The position numbers were made by a program, and so were the translations under genes. 64,000 nt of DNA from Corynebacterium sp. TAE3-ERU16 (lineage in GTDB: Bacteria > Actinomycetota > Actinomycetes > Mycobacteriales > Mycobacteriaceae): contig NZ_JAHUTN010000001.1 in assembly GCF_019209935.1 (NCBI RefSeq), positions 62,001 to 126,000 on the forward strand. Direction: 5' to 3'. Positions 9,220-19,646 of this stretch are shown one piece after another. How positions within the stretch are numbered: position 1 is the stretch's first letter; every line of letters starts with the position of its first letter. Below the pieces are notes generated by a model. The model searched no databases, was not told the DNA's origin, and worked only from the letters and a program-made list of their open reading frames with translations.

Positions 9220-9876
9220 CTACTGCCGCACGGTGACCTGCACCGGATCGGACACGTTGTAGACCCGACCCTCCCGGCTCAGCGCGGCGGACGCCGCCCG
9301 CGACTTGTCGTGGTTGTCCTCGGGGGCACCCCAGTAGATCTCGCGGCCGTCGAGGAGAATGAGCGTGATCTCGTACGGTCCGGGAACCCGGATCCGGGCC
9401 ACCTGTTCCCGCAGCGGCCCGTCGAGGCTCCCGACGACGGCGGCGGCGCCGGCGAACAGCTCGCGGTCGTCCTCGCGGGTGTCGGTGATCTCCACCGCGC
9501 CGGCGGGTGGGGCCCCGATGATGAACGGGACCCCCGAGGCGTCGATCAGGTGATCCCCGTCGGATCGCGTCGCGTACAGCACGGCGGTCCTCTCGGTGAC
9601 CTCGACCGACACGGTGCCGGGAAGGTGACGCTCGACGTGGGCCCGCTCGATCCACGGCAGTGCGGCGACGTTCCGGGCCGCCCGCCCGGCGTCGACCCGC
9701 ACCATGTTCGCCCCCGGAACCACACCCGTGGCGCTGACGATGTCCTCCTCGGCCGTCTGCTCTGCGCCGGTGACGATGATCTCCCCGACCTTCACCACCG
9801 GAACGAACCAGAACAGCAGCCCGAGGCAGATGGTGAGTGCCAGGCCGCCGCCGATCCAGGAGAGCCGTCCCCTCAC
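9220..9876 (-). CDS. ftsQ: FtsQ divisome protein
   Basis: A single-pass membrane protein of 218 residues that links early and late divisome components. A short cytoplasmic tail precedes one transmembrane helix (about residues 8-28, [20 protein letters not shown]). The POTRA domain follows ([25 protein letters not shown], residues about 29-53), then the FtsQ domain with [34 protein letters not shown] sequence. The GTG start at 9876 overlaps the murC stop codon as GTGA, implying translational coupling. The order murC-ftsQ-ftsZ is standard for corynebacteria, which lack ftsA between ftsQ and ftsZ. Confidence 0.95.
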   Translation of the reverse strand: MRGRLSWIGGGLALTICLGLLFWFVPVVKVGEIIVTGAEQTAEEDIVSATGVVPGANMVRVDAGRAARNVAALPWIERAHVERHLPGTVSVEVTERTAVLYATRSDGDHLIDASGVPFIIGAPPAGAVEITDTREDDRELFAGAAAVVGSLDGPLREQVARIRVPGPYEITLILLDGREIYWGAPEDNHDKSRAASAALSREGRVYNVSDPVQVTVRQ

Positions 9877-11315
9877 TGTTCCAGCTCCGCGAGGATCTCG
9901 TCGGCGAGCACCGTGACGCTGCCGGCCCCCATGGTGAGCACGATGTCGCCGGGGCCGGCGAGTTCCGCGACCACGGCGGGAACCCGGTTGAACTCCGGCA
10001 CGTAGACGCAGCGCTCCGTCCGGACCAGGTCGGCGATGATCCGTCCGTCGACCCCCTCGACGGGTTTCTCCCTGGCGCCGAAGATGTCGAGGACCACGAC
10101 GCGGTCCGCCAGGGACAACGCGGCCGCGAACTCCCCGGCGAACTCAACGGTGCGGGAGTACAGGTGGGGCTGGAACACGACGACGATCCGCCCCTCCCCG
10201 GACTCACTGTCGAGCTTCCCCCGCGTCGCACGGAGCACCGCGGTGACCTCCGTCGGGTGGTGCGCGTAGTCGTCGTAGACCCGGACACCGGCATGGGCAC
10301 CGTCCGAACCGGCCGGGACCTCACCCTTGAGCTCGAACCTGCGGCGCACCCCGGTGAAGCCGGAGAGTCCCACGGCGAGCTTGTCGGCGTCGGCGCCGAG
10401 GAGTGTGCCCGCGAGCAGGGCTGCGGTGGCGTTGAGTACCATGTGCGCCCCGGGGGTGTGCATGTTGACGCTCAGCGACCGTCCCCCGACCGAGATGGTC
10501 GCCCTCGATCCGAAGGACTCGGTGACGATCCCGGTGATCTCCGCACCGCACTCGACATCCGGATGTGCCGCGGCCGCCGCGGTGGTCCCGTAGCCGCGGA
10601 CACGGATACCGGAGGCCGCGCACCGCTCGCCGAGGGCCGCGGCGTGTTCGTCGTCGAGACACACCACCAGGGTTCCATCGGGGGTCAGCCTGCCGGCGAA
10701 GTCGTCGAACACCCGGAAGTAGGCCTCGGGGGTGCCGAAGTAGTCCAGGTGGTCGGGCTCGATGTTGGTGACCACGGCCACGGTCGGCTCGTAGCGGAGG
10801 AGCGACGCGTCGGATTCGTCGGCTTCGGCCACGAAGATGTCCCCGGTCCCGTGGTGGGCGTTCGTCCCGGCCTTGTTGAGTTGGCCGCCGATGGCGAAAC
10901 TCGGGTCGCAGCCGGCGGACTGGAGCGCGACGACGGCCATCGACGTCGTGGACGTCTTGCCGTGGGTTCCGGCTAGCAGCAGCTGCCGGTGGTCGGCCAT
11001 CAGTTCCGCGAGCAGATCGGACCTGCGGATCACCTCGATGCCGGCGGCCCGCGCTCCGGCGAGCTCCGGATTGTCCTCCGGGATCGCCGCGAAGGAGGTG
11101 ACGACCACGGTCGGAGGCTCGTCGAACAGCGCCAGGTTTCCGGCGTCGTGGCCGATCGCGATCCTTGCCCCCATCGCGCGCAACGCGAGGACGATGCGGG
11201 AATCCTTCACATCGGATCCGGACACCTGCATGCCACGGGAGAGCAGGATGCGGGCGACCCCGGACATCCCGGCTCCCCCGATGCCGATCAGATGGACACG
11301 GGAAAGATCAGTCAT
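9873..11315 (-). CDS. murC: UDP-N-acetylmuramate--L-alanine ligase
   Basis: MurC adds the first amino acid, L-Ala, to UDP-MurNAc using ATP in the cytoplasm. The 480-residue product opens with the Rossmann-like UDP site [15 protein letters not shown] (residues 7-21), has the ATP P-loop GTHGKTSTT at residues 116-124, and the Mur family segments AEADESDAS and [13 protein letters not shown]. The C-terminal ligase domain contains [10 protein letters not shown]. It starts at an ATG 31 nt after murG and runs into ftsQ with a 4-nt overlap. Confidence 0.98.
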   Translation of the reverse strand: MTDLSRVHLIGIGGAGMSGVARILLSRGMQVSGSDVKDSRIVLALRAMGARIAIGHDAGNLALFDEPPTVVVTSFAAIPEDNPELAGARAAGIEVIRRSDLLAELMADHRQLLLAGTHGKTSTTSMAVVALQSAGCDPSFAIGGQLNKAGTNAHHGTGDIFVAEADESDASLLRYEPTVAVVTNIEPDHLDYFGTPEAYFRVFDDFAGRLTPDGTLVVCLDDEHAAALGERCAASGIRVRGYGTTAAAAAHPDVECGAEITGIVTESFGSRATISVGGRSLSVNMHTPGAHMVLNATAALLAGTLLGADADKLAVGLSGFTGVRRRFELKGEVPAGSDGAHAGVRVYDDYAHHPTEVTAVLRATRGKLDSESGEGRIVVVFQPHLYSRTVEFAGEFAAALSLADRVVVLDIFGAREKPVEGVDGRIIADLVRTERCVYVPEFNRVPAVVAELAGPGDIVLTMGAGSVTVLADEILAELEQ

Positions 11316-11346
11316 CGTCTACCTCGTTGTTCTTGGGTCGGGAAGG

Positions 11347-12438
11347 TCAGTTCGTGTGGGCGGCGGCGGCCACGAGATCCGCTATCTTCTCCGCCGCCTG
11401 CCCGAGGCCGCTGCCCCGGGTCGCCGCCGCCAGGCGTGCGAGTGAGTCCTCGTCGCCGAGGATGGCCGTGACCCGGTCGGCGAGGATGTCACCGGTGAGG
11501 TCGGAGTCACGGATGAGCTCCGCTCCCCCGGCGTCGATGACGGGCCGGGCGTTGAGTTCCTGCTCCCCGTTTCCGTGCGGGAGGGGTACGTAGATCGCCG
11601 GCAGACCGGAGGCGGTGACCTCCGCGACGGTCATCGCCCCCGCCCTGCACACGACGAGATCGGCGACCGCGAGGGCGAGATCCATGGCCTCGATGTACGG
11701 CAGTGCGTGCCAGCCCTCGCAGGTGTCGGGCGCGGGGTTCTTCCGGCCGTGGGCGTGGAGGATCTGGTGACCCGCCCCGGTGATCGCCGGCGCGGCCCCG
11801 GCGAGTGCCCTGTTGATGGACGCGGATCCCTGCGATCCGCCGGTGACGAGGAGGGTTCTCTTCTCCGGGTCGAGGCCGAACCTGGCGACGGCCTGCGCCC
11901 GCCGTGCGGCTTGTCCGGATTCGCTGAGTTCCGCACCGGCCAGTCCCGGCCGGATGGGAACACCAACGACCTCCCCGCGCAGTCCAGAGTCGACGACGGC
12001 GTTGAGGCCGGTACCACCGCACCACACCCCGAGCTTGTTCGCCAGTCCGGCGCGGGCGTTGGCCTCGTGCACGAAGAACGGTATCCCGAGCCTCCGGGCG
12101 GCGAGATAGGCCGGCGCCGACACGTATCCCCCGAAACCGATGAGTACGTCCGCGTCCACCTCGCGGAGGATGTCGACGGTCTGGCCGACGGCGCGGCGCA
12201 CCCGCAGGGGCAGCCGGAGCAGGTCCATCCCCGGCTTCCGGGGCACGGGCACGGGGTCGATGAGCGCGAGCTCGTACCCGCGTGCCGGAACGAGCTCGCG
12301 CTCCAGTCCGCGGGCGGTCCCCAGTGCGGTGACGCAGGCGTCGTGGCGGGTCCGCAGGGCGTCGGCGACGGCGAGTGCCGGTTCGATGTGACCGGCGGTC
12401 CCGCCGCCGGCGACGACGACGGACAGGGGGGTGTTCAT
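11347..12438 (-). CDS. murG: UDP-GlcNAc:lipid I N-acetylglucosaminyltransferase
   Basis: MurG, a GT-B glycosyltransferase of 363 residues on the inner face of the membrane, transfers GlcNAc to lipid I to form lipid II. The N-terminal glycine-rich loop VVVAGGGTAGHIEPALAVADAL (starting near residue 7) binds the acceptor. The central segments IGFGGYVSAPAYLAARRLGIP and FVHEANARAGLANK are typical. The UDP-GlcNAc site shows LLVTGGSQGSASINRAL and CRAGAMTVAEVTASGLPAIYVPLP. It lies 6 nt after ftsW, so the two are clearly in one transcript. Confidence 0.98.
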   Translation of the reverse strand: MNTPLSVVVAGGGTAGHIEPALAVADALRTRHDACVTALGTARGLERELVPARGYELALIDPVPVPRKPGMDLLRLPLRVRRAVGQTVDILREVDADVLIGFGGYVSAPAYLAARRLGIPFFVHEANARAGLANKLGVWCGGTGLNAVVDSGLRGEVVGVPIRPGLAGAELSESGQAARRAQAVARFGLDPEKRTLLVTGGSQGSASINRALAGAAPAITGAGHQILHAHGRKNPAPDTCEGWHALPYIEAMDLALAVADLVVCRAGAMTVAEVTASGLPAIYVPLPHGNGEQELNARPVIDAGGAELIRDSDLTGDILADRVTAILGDEDSLARLAAATRGSGLGQAAEKIADLVAAAAHTN

Positions 12439-12444
12439 GTGTGA

Positions 12445-13956
12445 TCAGCCTCTTCTGCGGGTCTGGTGACGGTCGGCGGGGCGGGAGGGGTCCCCGGTGC
12501 GGGGTCTGCGTCGCGGGGTCGCTCCGCCAGTGACGCTACCACCGGCCGGTGCGGAGGAACGGGGTGCCGGTCGACCACCCGCGGGGGCCGGTGAACCGGG
12601 GCGCGTACGTCGGGTCACCGGTTCAGCCGACCGGCGGGTCGGACGGATCTGCCGTGCCACCGACGATCCCCGTGACCCGGCCGGGTCCGGTTCCCGGAGC
12701 CGGAGGAACCTGTCGATCGCGGGGCGCCCGTAGGACTGCATCGTCGACACCGCCTCAGGTTCGTGACGGGCCGCGCTGGCGAGCAGGCCCATGGAGCCCA
12801 CGGTGATGATGGCGGAGCTGCCTCCGGAGGAGATCATCGGCAGCTGGATGCCGGTCACGGGCAGCAGTCCGACGACGTATCCGATGTTGACGAACGCCTG
12901 GGAGACGACGCCCGCGGTGAGGGTGGCCGCGAGCAGTTTCAGGAAGGGATCGGCCGACCGCATCGCGCAGCGTAGGCCGACGATGCCCAGGGCGCCGAAC
13001 AGCAGGATGACGATGGTGCCGCCCACGAGCCCCGTCTCCTCGCCGATGATCGCGAAGATGAAATCGTTCTTCGCCTCGGGAAGGTAGAACCACTTCGCAC
13101 GGGACTGACCGGGCCCGACACCGCTGGTCCCTCCCTCCGCGAGGGAGAGGAAGCCCTGGTAGGACTGGAACGCCTTACCCCGGACATCGTCGAAGTTACC
13201 CAGGAGTGCGTCGCGGTACACCTCGATCCGGTGGGTCCGGTAGCTGCCTTCACCGTTGCCGCGGAGCGTGGAGAAGAGCGCCGTGCCGAGGGCGAGAAGC
13301 CCGAAGCCACCCCCGATACCGATGATGAAACGGCCGGGGATTCCCGCGAAGATGAGGACGAGGCCTGCGACGGAGAGGCAGACGGCGGCCATGCCGAAGT
13401 CGGGTTGCCGGAGAATGAGGCCCACGATCAGGACGGTCACCGCGCTGTAGTGCATGAAGGGGTTGTTCAGCCAGTGCCGGACGGGCCCGCGGTCGCTCAG
13501 GTGGTGGGCGCCCCACACCGCGAGCGTGACCTTGGCGAGCTCCGAGGGCTGGAAGGTGAAGGGGCCGAGGGAAAGCCAGGAACGGGCACCCGATTCGACG
13601 AGTCCGGTACCGATGCCGGGTATGAGTACCGCGACGAGTAGCACGACGGTGACGACGAGGAGGGGCGTGGCGAACCGTCGGATCAACGTCGGCCGCATCC
13701 AGAGCGTGAGCCACAGGACCATGTATCCGAGGCCGAGGAAGATGATGTGCCGCACGCCCTGGGTCCAGACCCCGCTGTCGAGTGCGGACCACGTGGTGGA
13801 TGACGACAGGACCATCACCGCGCCGACCGCGGTGATCAGGACGACGACGGAGAGGATCACGAAGTAGTCGAAGAACGGGCGCGAGAGATAGTCACGGTAG
13901 CGGGCACGGAACCGGTCGGGTGCCGACTGTCTGCGTGGCGTGGTGTCCTGGGTCAT
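12445..13956 (-). CDS. ftsW: FtsW septal peptidoglycan polymerase (SEDS)
   Basis: A SEDS-family membrane glycosyltransferase of 503 residues that polymerises lipid II at the septum with FtsI. About ten transmembrane segments span residues 30-400. SEDS-typical stretches include FTFQPSELAKVTLAVW, the large periplasmic loop GPGQSRAKWFYLPEAKNDFIFAIIGEE, and VVGLLPVTGIQLPMISSGGSS. The cytoplasmic N-terminal tail is about 25 residues. An Arg/Pro-rich, low-complexity C-terminal extension of about 100 residues follows the last helix, longer than in E. coli but common in actinobacteria. It is placed between murD and murG. Confidence 0.97.
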   Translation of the reverse strand: MTQDTTPRRQSAPDRFRARYRDYLSRPFFDYFVILSVVVLITAVGAVMVLSSSTTWSALDSGVWTQGVRHIIFLGLGYMVLWLTLWMRPTLIRRFATPLLVVTVVLLVAVLIPGIGTGLVESGARSWLSLGPFTFQPSELAKVTLAVWGAHHLSDRGPVRHWLNNPFMHYSAVTVLIVGLILRQPDFGMAAVCLSVAGLVLIFAGIPGRFIIGIGGGFGLLALGTALFSTLRGNGEGSYRTHRIEVYRDALLGNFDDVRGKAFQSYQGFLSLAEGGTSGVGPGQSRAKWFYLPEAKNDFIFAIIGEETGLVGGTIVILLFGALGIVGLRCAMRSADPFLKLLAATLTAGVVSQAFVNIGYVVGLLPVTGIQLPMISSGGSSAIITVGSMGLLASAARHEPEAVSTMQSYGRPAIDRFLRLREPDPAGSRGSSVARQIRPTRRSAEPVTRRTRPGSPAPAGGRPAPRSSAPAGGSVTGGATPRRRPRTGDPSRPADRHQTRRRG

Positions 13957-13978
13957 GGTCTTCCGGCCTCTCTTCGGG

Positions 13979-15361
13979 TCATTCGGTCAGTTCCCGGGCG
14001 ACCCGGGCGAAACAGTCGCCGCGGTGCCCCATGCCGCGGTACATGTCGAGGGATGCCGCGGCCGGGGCGAGGAGGACGACGTCGCCCTCCTCGGCGATGT
14101 CGACGGCGAGGGCCACAAGTCGGGTCATCGCCTCCTCCGGGTCCGTGGAGTCGGTGCTGTGGATGACCGCGTGTGGGGCGTGGTCCCGGACAGCGCGGGC
14201 GAGGATGTCCCGGTCGGCTCCGAGAAGCAGCACCGCCTTCAGGCGCGGGGCGTGCCGCGCGACGAGGTCATCGACGTCGGCTCCCTTGAGTTGTCCGCCG
14301 GCGATCCAGATGACCGAGTCGTGACCGGTCAGCGCCGCATCGGCGGCGTGCGGGTTGGTGGCCTTGGAGTTGTCGATGTAGTCGATGCCGGCATGTCTGT
14401 GCACCACCTGTCCCCGGTGGCCGGAGACCTCGAATGTCGCGAGGGCCTCCCGGATGGCCGACGGCGCCAACCCCTGCGAACGTGCGAGCGCGGCGGCGGC
14501 CAGCGCGTCGAGGATGCCGGCCGGACCGGCCGGTGAGATCCCGTCGGCCGGGGCGAGGACGAGATCATCCCCGAAGGCGTTGTCGACCAGCTGGCCGTCG
14601 ACCACACCGAGCTGTCCACGGGCCGGTGCCCCGAGGGTGAATCCGATGGTTTCCGTTCCCGTGCCGCCCCGTCCGGATGCCCGGGAGACGACCTCGGCGT
14701 CGTCGGCACCGATCACGGCGTAACGTCCACGCAGGGCACGGAGTTTCGCGTCCGCGTAACCGTCGAAGGATCCGTGCCAGTCGATGTGGTCCTCGGCGAG
14801 GTTGAGCAGGGCTCCGGCGTCCGGGGTGAGGGTCGGTGCCCAGTGGAGCTGGAAGCTGGAGAGCTCGGCGACGAGCACGTCGATGCGGGGCTCCGCGGTG
14901 AGTGCGTCGCCGACCGCGACCCCGATGTTCCCCACCGCGGCGGCGGTGTCCGTCCCCCGGGACATCATCGCCGCGCACATCGCGGTCGTGGTGGTCTTGC
15001 CGTTGGTGCCGGTGATGACGAGCCAGGTCCTGGGCTCACCGAAATATCCCGCCCGGTCGAGGCGCCACGCGAGTTCGACGTCGCCGATCACCTCGACGCC
15101 GGTGTCGGCGGCCCGCCGGAGGATCGGGGTGTCGGGACGCCAGCCGGGCGAGGTGACGACCATGCGGTAGTCCCCGATCCCGGCGAGAGCGGCCGCGACG
15201 TCGGTGGTTTTGCCCCCGGTGGCCTCCGCGACGCGGAGACGGGCTGTCTCGTCGTCGTCGGCGACGGTGACGCTGGCCCCGAGATCACACAGCATACGGG
15301 CGCATCCGGCGCCGGACACGCCGGCGCCGGTGACGAGGATGGGACCGTCGAGACGGATCAT
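13979..15361 (-). CDS. murD: UDP-N-acetylmuramoylalanine--D-glutamate ligase
   Basis: MurD adds D-glutamate to UDP-MurNAc-L-Ala. The 460-residue protein begins MIRLDGPILVTGAGVSGAG with a Rossmann-type UDP-binding loop, has the ATP loop VITGTNGKTTTTAM near residues 115-128, and the Mur ligase segments LNLAEDHIDWHG and YIDNSKATNPHAADAAL. The last of these corresponds to the C-terminal domain substrate site. The start is an ATG 3 nt after the mraY stop, so translation is likely coupled. It is followed by ftsW after 22 nt. Confidence 0.98.
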   Translation of the reverse strand: MIRLDGPILVTGAGVSGAGCARMLCDLGASVTVADDDETARLRVAEATGGKTTDVAAALAGIGDYRMVVTSPGWRPDTPILRRAADTGVEVIGDVELAWRLDRAGYFGEPRTWLVITGTNGKTTTTAMCAAMMSRGTDTAAAVGNIGVAVGDALTAEPRIDVLVAELSSFQLHWAPTLTPDAGALLNLAEDHIDWHGSFDGYADAKLRALRGRYAVIGADDAEVVSRASGRGGTGTETIGFTLGAPARGQLGVVDGQLVDNAFGDDLVLAPADGISPAGPAGILDALAAAALARSQGLAPSAIREALATFEVSGHRGQVVHRHAGIDYIDNSKATNPHAADAALTGHDSVIWIAGGQLKGADVDDLVARHAPRLKAVLLLGADRDILARAVRDHAPHAVIHSTDSTDPEEAMTRLVALAVDIAEEGDVVLLAPAAASLDMYRGMGHRGDCFARVARELTE

Positions 15362-15364
15362 GGT

Positions 15365-16465
15365 CTACACCCCCGCCGTCGTGAGCCACTCGCCGTAGAA
15401 CAGGGCGATGCCGGCCATGCACGCCATCGCGGTGAGCAGCCAGAACCGGATGACGACCGTGGTCTCGGCCCAGCCGCCGTTCTCGAAGTGGTGGTGGAAG
15501 GGGGCCATCCGGAAGAACCGTGTCCCCCGGGTCCGGAACACCACGACCTGGATCACGACGGAGGCCGCCTCGATGACGAAGAGCGCCCCGATCACGATCA
15601 TGAGCAGTTCGGTCCGGGAAACGACGGAGATCGCGGCGACGAGTCCACCGAGTGCGAGGGATCCGGTGTCCCCCATGAAGATCTTGGCCGGTGCGGCGTT
15701 CCACCAGAGGAACCCGAGGCACGCCCCGAGGCCCGCCGACGCGAGGATGGCGAGATCCAGCGGATCACGGACCGAGTAGCAGCCGGGTTCGACGGAGACG
15801 GAGCAGGAGTTCCGGAACTGCCAGAAGGTGACCAGGGTATAGGCGCCCATGACCATCGCGGTCGTACCTGCGGCCAGGCCGTCGAGGCCGTCGGTGAGGT
15901 TCACCGCGTTCGACCACGCGGAGATCAGGATGAACATGAACGCGAGGAACAGGACGAGGCCGACGGCACCTCCCCCGAGCGCGATGTTGAAGGTGTCGAT
16001 GTCCCGGATGAAGCTCAGGTTGGTCGTGCCCGGGGTGAGCCCGTCCCGGTTGGCGAACTGGAGCACGAGCCAACCGAAGACGAGGGCGAGCGCCAGCTGA
16101 CCGGTGAGTTTGGCCTTCTTGTTCAGCCCGAGGTTCCGGCCCTTGGCGAGTTTGATGTAGTCGTCCGCGAACCCGAGCAGGCCCATGCCGAGGGTCAGTC
16201 CGAGAACCAGGAGCCCGGAGACGGTGAACCCCCCGAAGCCGCGGGCGATCCCGACGAGGGAGGTGATGACGTAGGCGACGACGATCCCGGCGATGATGGC
16301 GACGCCGCCCATGGTCGGGGTGCCGCGCTTGCGCATGTGGGACGCGGGACCGTCCTCACGGATCTGCTGTCCGAGGCCCTCATCGCTGAACCAGCGGATG
16401 AGTACCGGGGTGAGGAAGATCGCGACGAGGAAGGCGATGGCTCCGCTGATGATTATCTGGGTCAC
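15365..16465 (-). CDS. mraY: Phospho-N-acetylmuramoyl-pentapeptide-transferase
   Basis: MraY couples UDP-MurNAc-pentapeptide to undecaprenyl phosphate, giving lipid I, the first membrane step of peptidoglycan synthesis. The 366-residue polytopic protein (about ten helices) shows the Mg-binding motif [16 protein letters not shown], the [12 protein letters not shown] loop, and [11 protein letters not shown]. The C-terminal [25 protein letters not shown] contains the His-rich catalytic loop. The GTG start at 16465 overlaps the murF stop as GTGA; upstream in-frame residues are murF shadow and were excluded. Confidence 0.97.
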   Translation of the reverse strand: MTQIIISGAIAFLVAIFLTPVLIRWFSDEGLGQQIREDGPASHMRKRGTPTMGGVAIIAGIVVAYVITSLVGIARGFGGFTVSGLLVLGLTLGMGLLGFADDYIKLAKGRNLGLNKKAKLTGQLALALVFGWLVLQFANRDGLTPGTTNLSFIRDIDTFNIALGGGAVGLVLFLAFMFILISAWSNAVNLTDGLDGLAAGTTAMVMGAYTLVTFWQFRNSCSVSVEPGCYSVRDPLDLAILASAGLGACLGFLWWNAAPAKIFMGDTGSLALGGLVAAISVVSRTELLMIVIGALFVIEAASVVIQVVVFRTRGTRFFRMAPFHHHFENGGWAETTVVIRFWLLTAMACMAGIALFYGEWLTTAGV

Positions 16466-17970
16466 TGTTCTGGATCCTGCTCCTCTAGAGATTCCGGTAC
16501 CGGTAGGGCGAGCAACGCATCGGCCACCCGCCAGAGCTGCTCGGAGGATGAGGCTTTGACGAGCACCACGTCCTCCGGTTCGAGCGCCGGCTGCACGAAG
16601 TTGATCGCCGCATCGACGGAGTCGGCGGTCGAGACCCGGGTGCCCGCGGCTTCCGCCGCCTGCGCCAGCGAGTGGGTGTTGACGCCGGTACCGACCACGA
16701 CGAGTCGGGGGATCCCGCTCTCTCCGAGAAGGGCACCGATCTCCGCGTGCCGGTCGGCGGAGTCGGGCCCGAGCTCGTTCATCTGGCCGAGCACGGCCCA
16801 CGCGGTGCCGCCGCTCGCGGCCGCACTGTGCGCGAGTGTCCTGATCCCGGCGGCCATCGAATCCGGGTTGGCGTTGTACGAGTCGTTGATGACGGTGACT
16901 CCGTCGCCTCTCCGGGTGACCTCCATCCGCCGTCCCGACACGGGCTCGTGCGCGGAGATCGCGGCACAGACCACGTGGGGGTCGAGGCCGACCCCCACGG
17001 CCGCGGCCGCCGCCGCGAGCGCGTTGGCTACCTGGTGGTCCCCGACGAGATTCAGGGACACCCGCTCCGAGAGTCCGCCGGGCCCCTCGAGGGTGAAGCT
17101 CGCGCGGCACACGTCGTCGAGCTCGATTCCGGTGGCGCGGTAGTCGGCGTTCGGGTCACCGGCGGCGCTGAACGTGACCACCCGGGCGCGGGTCCGTCCG
17201 GCCATCGCGGCGACGAGGGGATCATCCGCGTTGAGCACGGCCACCCCTCCGTCGGCGGCGGCCGGGAGAACCTCGACCAGTTCGCCCTTGGCACGGGCGA
17301 TGGTGTCGCGGTCCCCGAACTCGCCTATGTGCGCGGTTCCGACGTTGAGGACGACTCCGACGACCGGAGGCGCGATGGCGGCGAGCTCCGCGATGTGCCC
17401 GACTCCGCGGGCGGAGAGCTCCGCCACCAGGTAGTCGGTGTCGGTGGAGCACCGCAACGCCGTGTACGGGTGGCCGATCTCGTTGTTGAAGGATCCGGGG
17501 GGTGCCACGACTTCCCCGTCCTCGCGGAGCACCGAGGCGATGAGGTCCTTGACCGTGGTCTTTCCCGCGGAGCCGGTCACCCCGACGACGCGCATGCCGT
17601 GGCCCGTCGCGACGTCGACGTTGTGCCGGGCGAGCCTGCCGAGGGCGGCGATCACCGCGGCGCCGTGGCCGGCCGGGTCGTGCTCGTAGGCGGCGGCGTT
17701 GCTGTCCGGTACGGGGACCTCCGGGACGATGATCGCCGGAGCGCCGGTCTCCCGGGCGGCCAGAGCCACCGCAGCGCCGGCATCAACCGCGCCGACGGCG
17801 TAGTCGTGCCCGTCCACCTGGGCGCCGGGCAGGCAGACGAACAGTCCGCCGGGCCCGATCCGGCGCGAGTCGAACTCGACCGCACCGGTGACGATGGCGT
17901 CCGGGTCGGCTCCATCGGCGAGATAACCGCCGGTCACGCCGACGATGTCACTGACGGACATCCGGATCAT
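16462..17970 (-). CDS. murF: UDP-MurNAc-tripeptide--D-alanyl-D-alanine ligase
   Basis: MurF completes the stem peptide by adding D-Ala-D-Ala. The 502-residue protein has an N-terminal UDP-substrate domain ([13 protein letters not shown]...[13 protein letters not shown]), the ATP loop [15 protein letters not shown] near residue 130, and the segments [11 protein letters not shown] and [11 protein letters not shown]. The C-terminal domain contains [12 protein letters not shown]. The ATG at 17970 overlaps the murE stop as ATGA. The longer frame upstream is murE shadow. It is coupled in turn to mraY. Confidence 0.98.
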   Translation of the reverse strand: MIRMSVSDIVGVTGGYLADGADPDAIVTGAVEFDSRRIGPGGLFVCLPGAQVDGHDYAVGAVDAGAAVALAARETGAPAIIVPEVPVPDSNAAAYEHDPAGHGAAVIAALGRLARHNVDVATGHGMRVVGVTGSAGKTTVKDLIASVLREDGEVVAPPGSFNNEIGHPYTALRCSTDTDYLVAELSARGVGHIAELAAIAPPVVGVVLNVGTAHIGEFGDRDTIARAKGELVEVLPAAADGGVAVLNADDPLVAAMAGRTRARVVTFSAAGDPNADYRATGIELDDVCRASFTLEGPGGLSERVSLNLVGDHQVANALAAAAAAVGVGLDPHVVCAAISAHEPVSGRRMEVTRRGDGVTVINDSYNANPDSMAAGIRTLAHSAAASGGTAWAVLGQMNELGPDSADRHAEIGALLGESGIPRLVVVGTGVNTHSLAQAAEAAGTRVSTADSVDAAINFVQPALEPEDVVLVKASSSEQLWRVADALLALPVPESLEEQDPEQ

Positions 17971-19514
17971 GGCTGTTCCTCCGTTTCCGTTTTCGCGCTC
18001 AGCCGGTCGTCGATCGCGCGGGTCAGGCACTCCGCGTCATCGAACGGGTGCCGGACGTCGCCGACCAGTTGGCCGGTCTCGTGGCCCTTTCCGGCGATGA
18101 TGACGGCGTCTCCGGTACGGGCCCAGTCGACTGCCGTCCGGATCGCCTCCTCCCGGGAACCGATCTCCCGGATGTCCGCCACCCGCTTCTTCTTGCCGAC
18201 GCTCTTTCGCTCACGGACGGCTTCCCGGGCTCCGCGGAGTACCGCGGCCCGGATCTCGCCGGGGTCCTCGCTCCGGGGATTGTCATCGGTGATGATCACG
18301 AGGTCCGCGGCGCGTGCCGCCGCCGATCCCATCAGCGGTCGCTTCGCCGAGTCCCGGTCACCGCCGGCGCCGATGACGACACCGACCCTTCCATCAGTCT
18401 GGCTACGGAGCGTCTTCAGCACGGCGGACACGGCCGCCGGTTTGTGCGCGTAGTCGACGACCGCGAGAAAGTCCTGTCCGCGGTCGATGTTCTGCATCCG
18501 CCCGGGGACCACCACCTCACGGAGCCCACCGGCGATGGTCTTCGGGTCTTCGCCCGCGGTGACCGCCATGGTGAGCGCGAGCGCGGCGTTCGCCACGTTG
18601 AAGCCACCGGGAAGAGGTATCTCGCAGGTGACGTCGATGCCGTTGATGCTCACATCGAATCGTTGTGTCCCGGTGGCACCGATCTCCGGCGCACCGACCG
18701 TCACCGAGGCGGGACGGGGACCCGTGGAGACGGTTATCGCCGCGGGACCGGCGAGTCGCGACAGCTTCTGTCCGAAGTCGTCGTCGACGCAGATGACCGA
18801 CCGCTTCGCACGGATCGGGGAGCCCGGACGGAAGAACCGCGCCTTGGTCGCGAAATACTCCTCCATCGTGTCGTGGAAGTCGAGGTGATCCTGGGAGAGG
18901 TTCGTGAAACCGGCGACGTCGAACTCGGTCCCGACGATCCGACCGAGGGCGATGGCGTGCGAGGAGACCTCCATGACCACGTGGGTGACACCCTTCGCCC
19001 GCATGCGGGCGAGGACCTCCTGCAGAACCGTCGCCTCGGGGGTCGTCAGCTGGGTCGGAACGGCCTCACCGTTGATCCGGGTGCCGTTCGTGCCGATCAC
19101 CCCGACACTGTGCCCCGCCGCGAGGAGCGCGGCCTCGAGGAGGTAGCTGGTCGTCGTCTTCCCCGATGTACCGGTCACGCCGAACACCGTCATGTCGCGC
19201 GAGGGGTGTCCGTGGACGGCGGAAGCCACCGCCCCCAGAACCGCCCGCACATCATCGACGACGATGACGGGGCGCTTCTCGTGCCTGTCGTTCAGTATCT
19301 TCTCGCCTTCCGCGTCCGTGAGGATCGCTGATGCGGACGAGTCACGGGCGAATCTCGCGCCGTGGGTGCGGGTGCCGGGAACCGCGGCGAACAGTCCACC
19401 CTCCGGCAGCTCCTGGGCGTTGATCCCGATCGTGCCGATGCTCACCGAGGTGTCGGCGCCCTGGCTCAGGTTGCCGCCACTCAACTCGGCGATGGTATCC
19501 AGTGTGATGGCCAC
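17967..19514 (-). CDS. murE: UDP-MurNAc-L-Ala-D-Glu--2,6-diaminopimelate ligase
   Basis: MurE adds the third stem residue. The motif DNPR at residues 411-414 (in ITDDNPRSEDPGEIRAA) is the established marker for meso-diaminopimelate rather than lysine, fitting corynebacterial peptidoglycan. The ATP loop GVTGTSGKTTTSYLLEAAL lies near residue 110, and the FTNLSQDHLDFHDTMEEYF segment holds further Mur-ligase residues. The start is a GTG at 19514 preceded by AAGGAG 12 nt upstream. A 132-bp gap separates it from ftsI, and the ATGA overlap couples it to murF. Confidence 0.97.
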   Translation of the reverse strand: MAITLDTIAELSGGNLSQGADTSVSIGTIGINAQELPEGGLFAAVPGTRTHGARFARDSSASAILTDAEGEKILNDRHEKRPVIVVDDVRAVLGAVASAVHGHPSRDMTVFGVTGTSGKTTTSYLLEAALLAAGHSVGVIGTNGTRINGEAVPTQLTTPEATVLQEVLARMRAKGVTHVVMEVSSHAIALGRIVGTEFDVAGFTNLSQDHLDFHDTMEEYFATKARFFRPGSPIRAKRSVICVDDDFGQKLSRLAGPAAITVSTGPRPASVTVGAPEIGATGTQRFDVSINGIDVTCEIPLPGGFNVANAALALTMAVTAGEDPKTIAGGLREVVVPGRMQNIDRGQDFLAVVDYAHKPAAVSAVLKTLRSQTDGRVGVVIGAGGDRDSAKRPLMGSAAARAADLVIITDDNPRSEDPGEIRAAVLRGAREAVRERKSVGKKKRVADIREIGSREEAIRTAVDWARTGDAVIIAGKGHETGQLVGDVRHPFDDAECLTRAIDDRLSAKTETEEQP

Positions 19515-19646
19515 GATTCTGGCACACTCCTTATTGCTTTCGGATCGGTACTGCCTCGGTTACGGGGCGGAACGTGATTGTATCTGTGGTCCCGGGTGGA
19601 CGGGAGTCCCGGGCCGGTGACCGGGTGATGCCCCACCCGAACCTGA

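Noticed and set aside
14774..17143. Plus-strand open frame of nearly 790 codons opposite murD, mraY and murF
   Set aside because: Low-complexity Gly/Asp/Glu/Val translation with no domain; all three opposite genes are certain.
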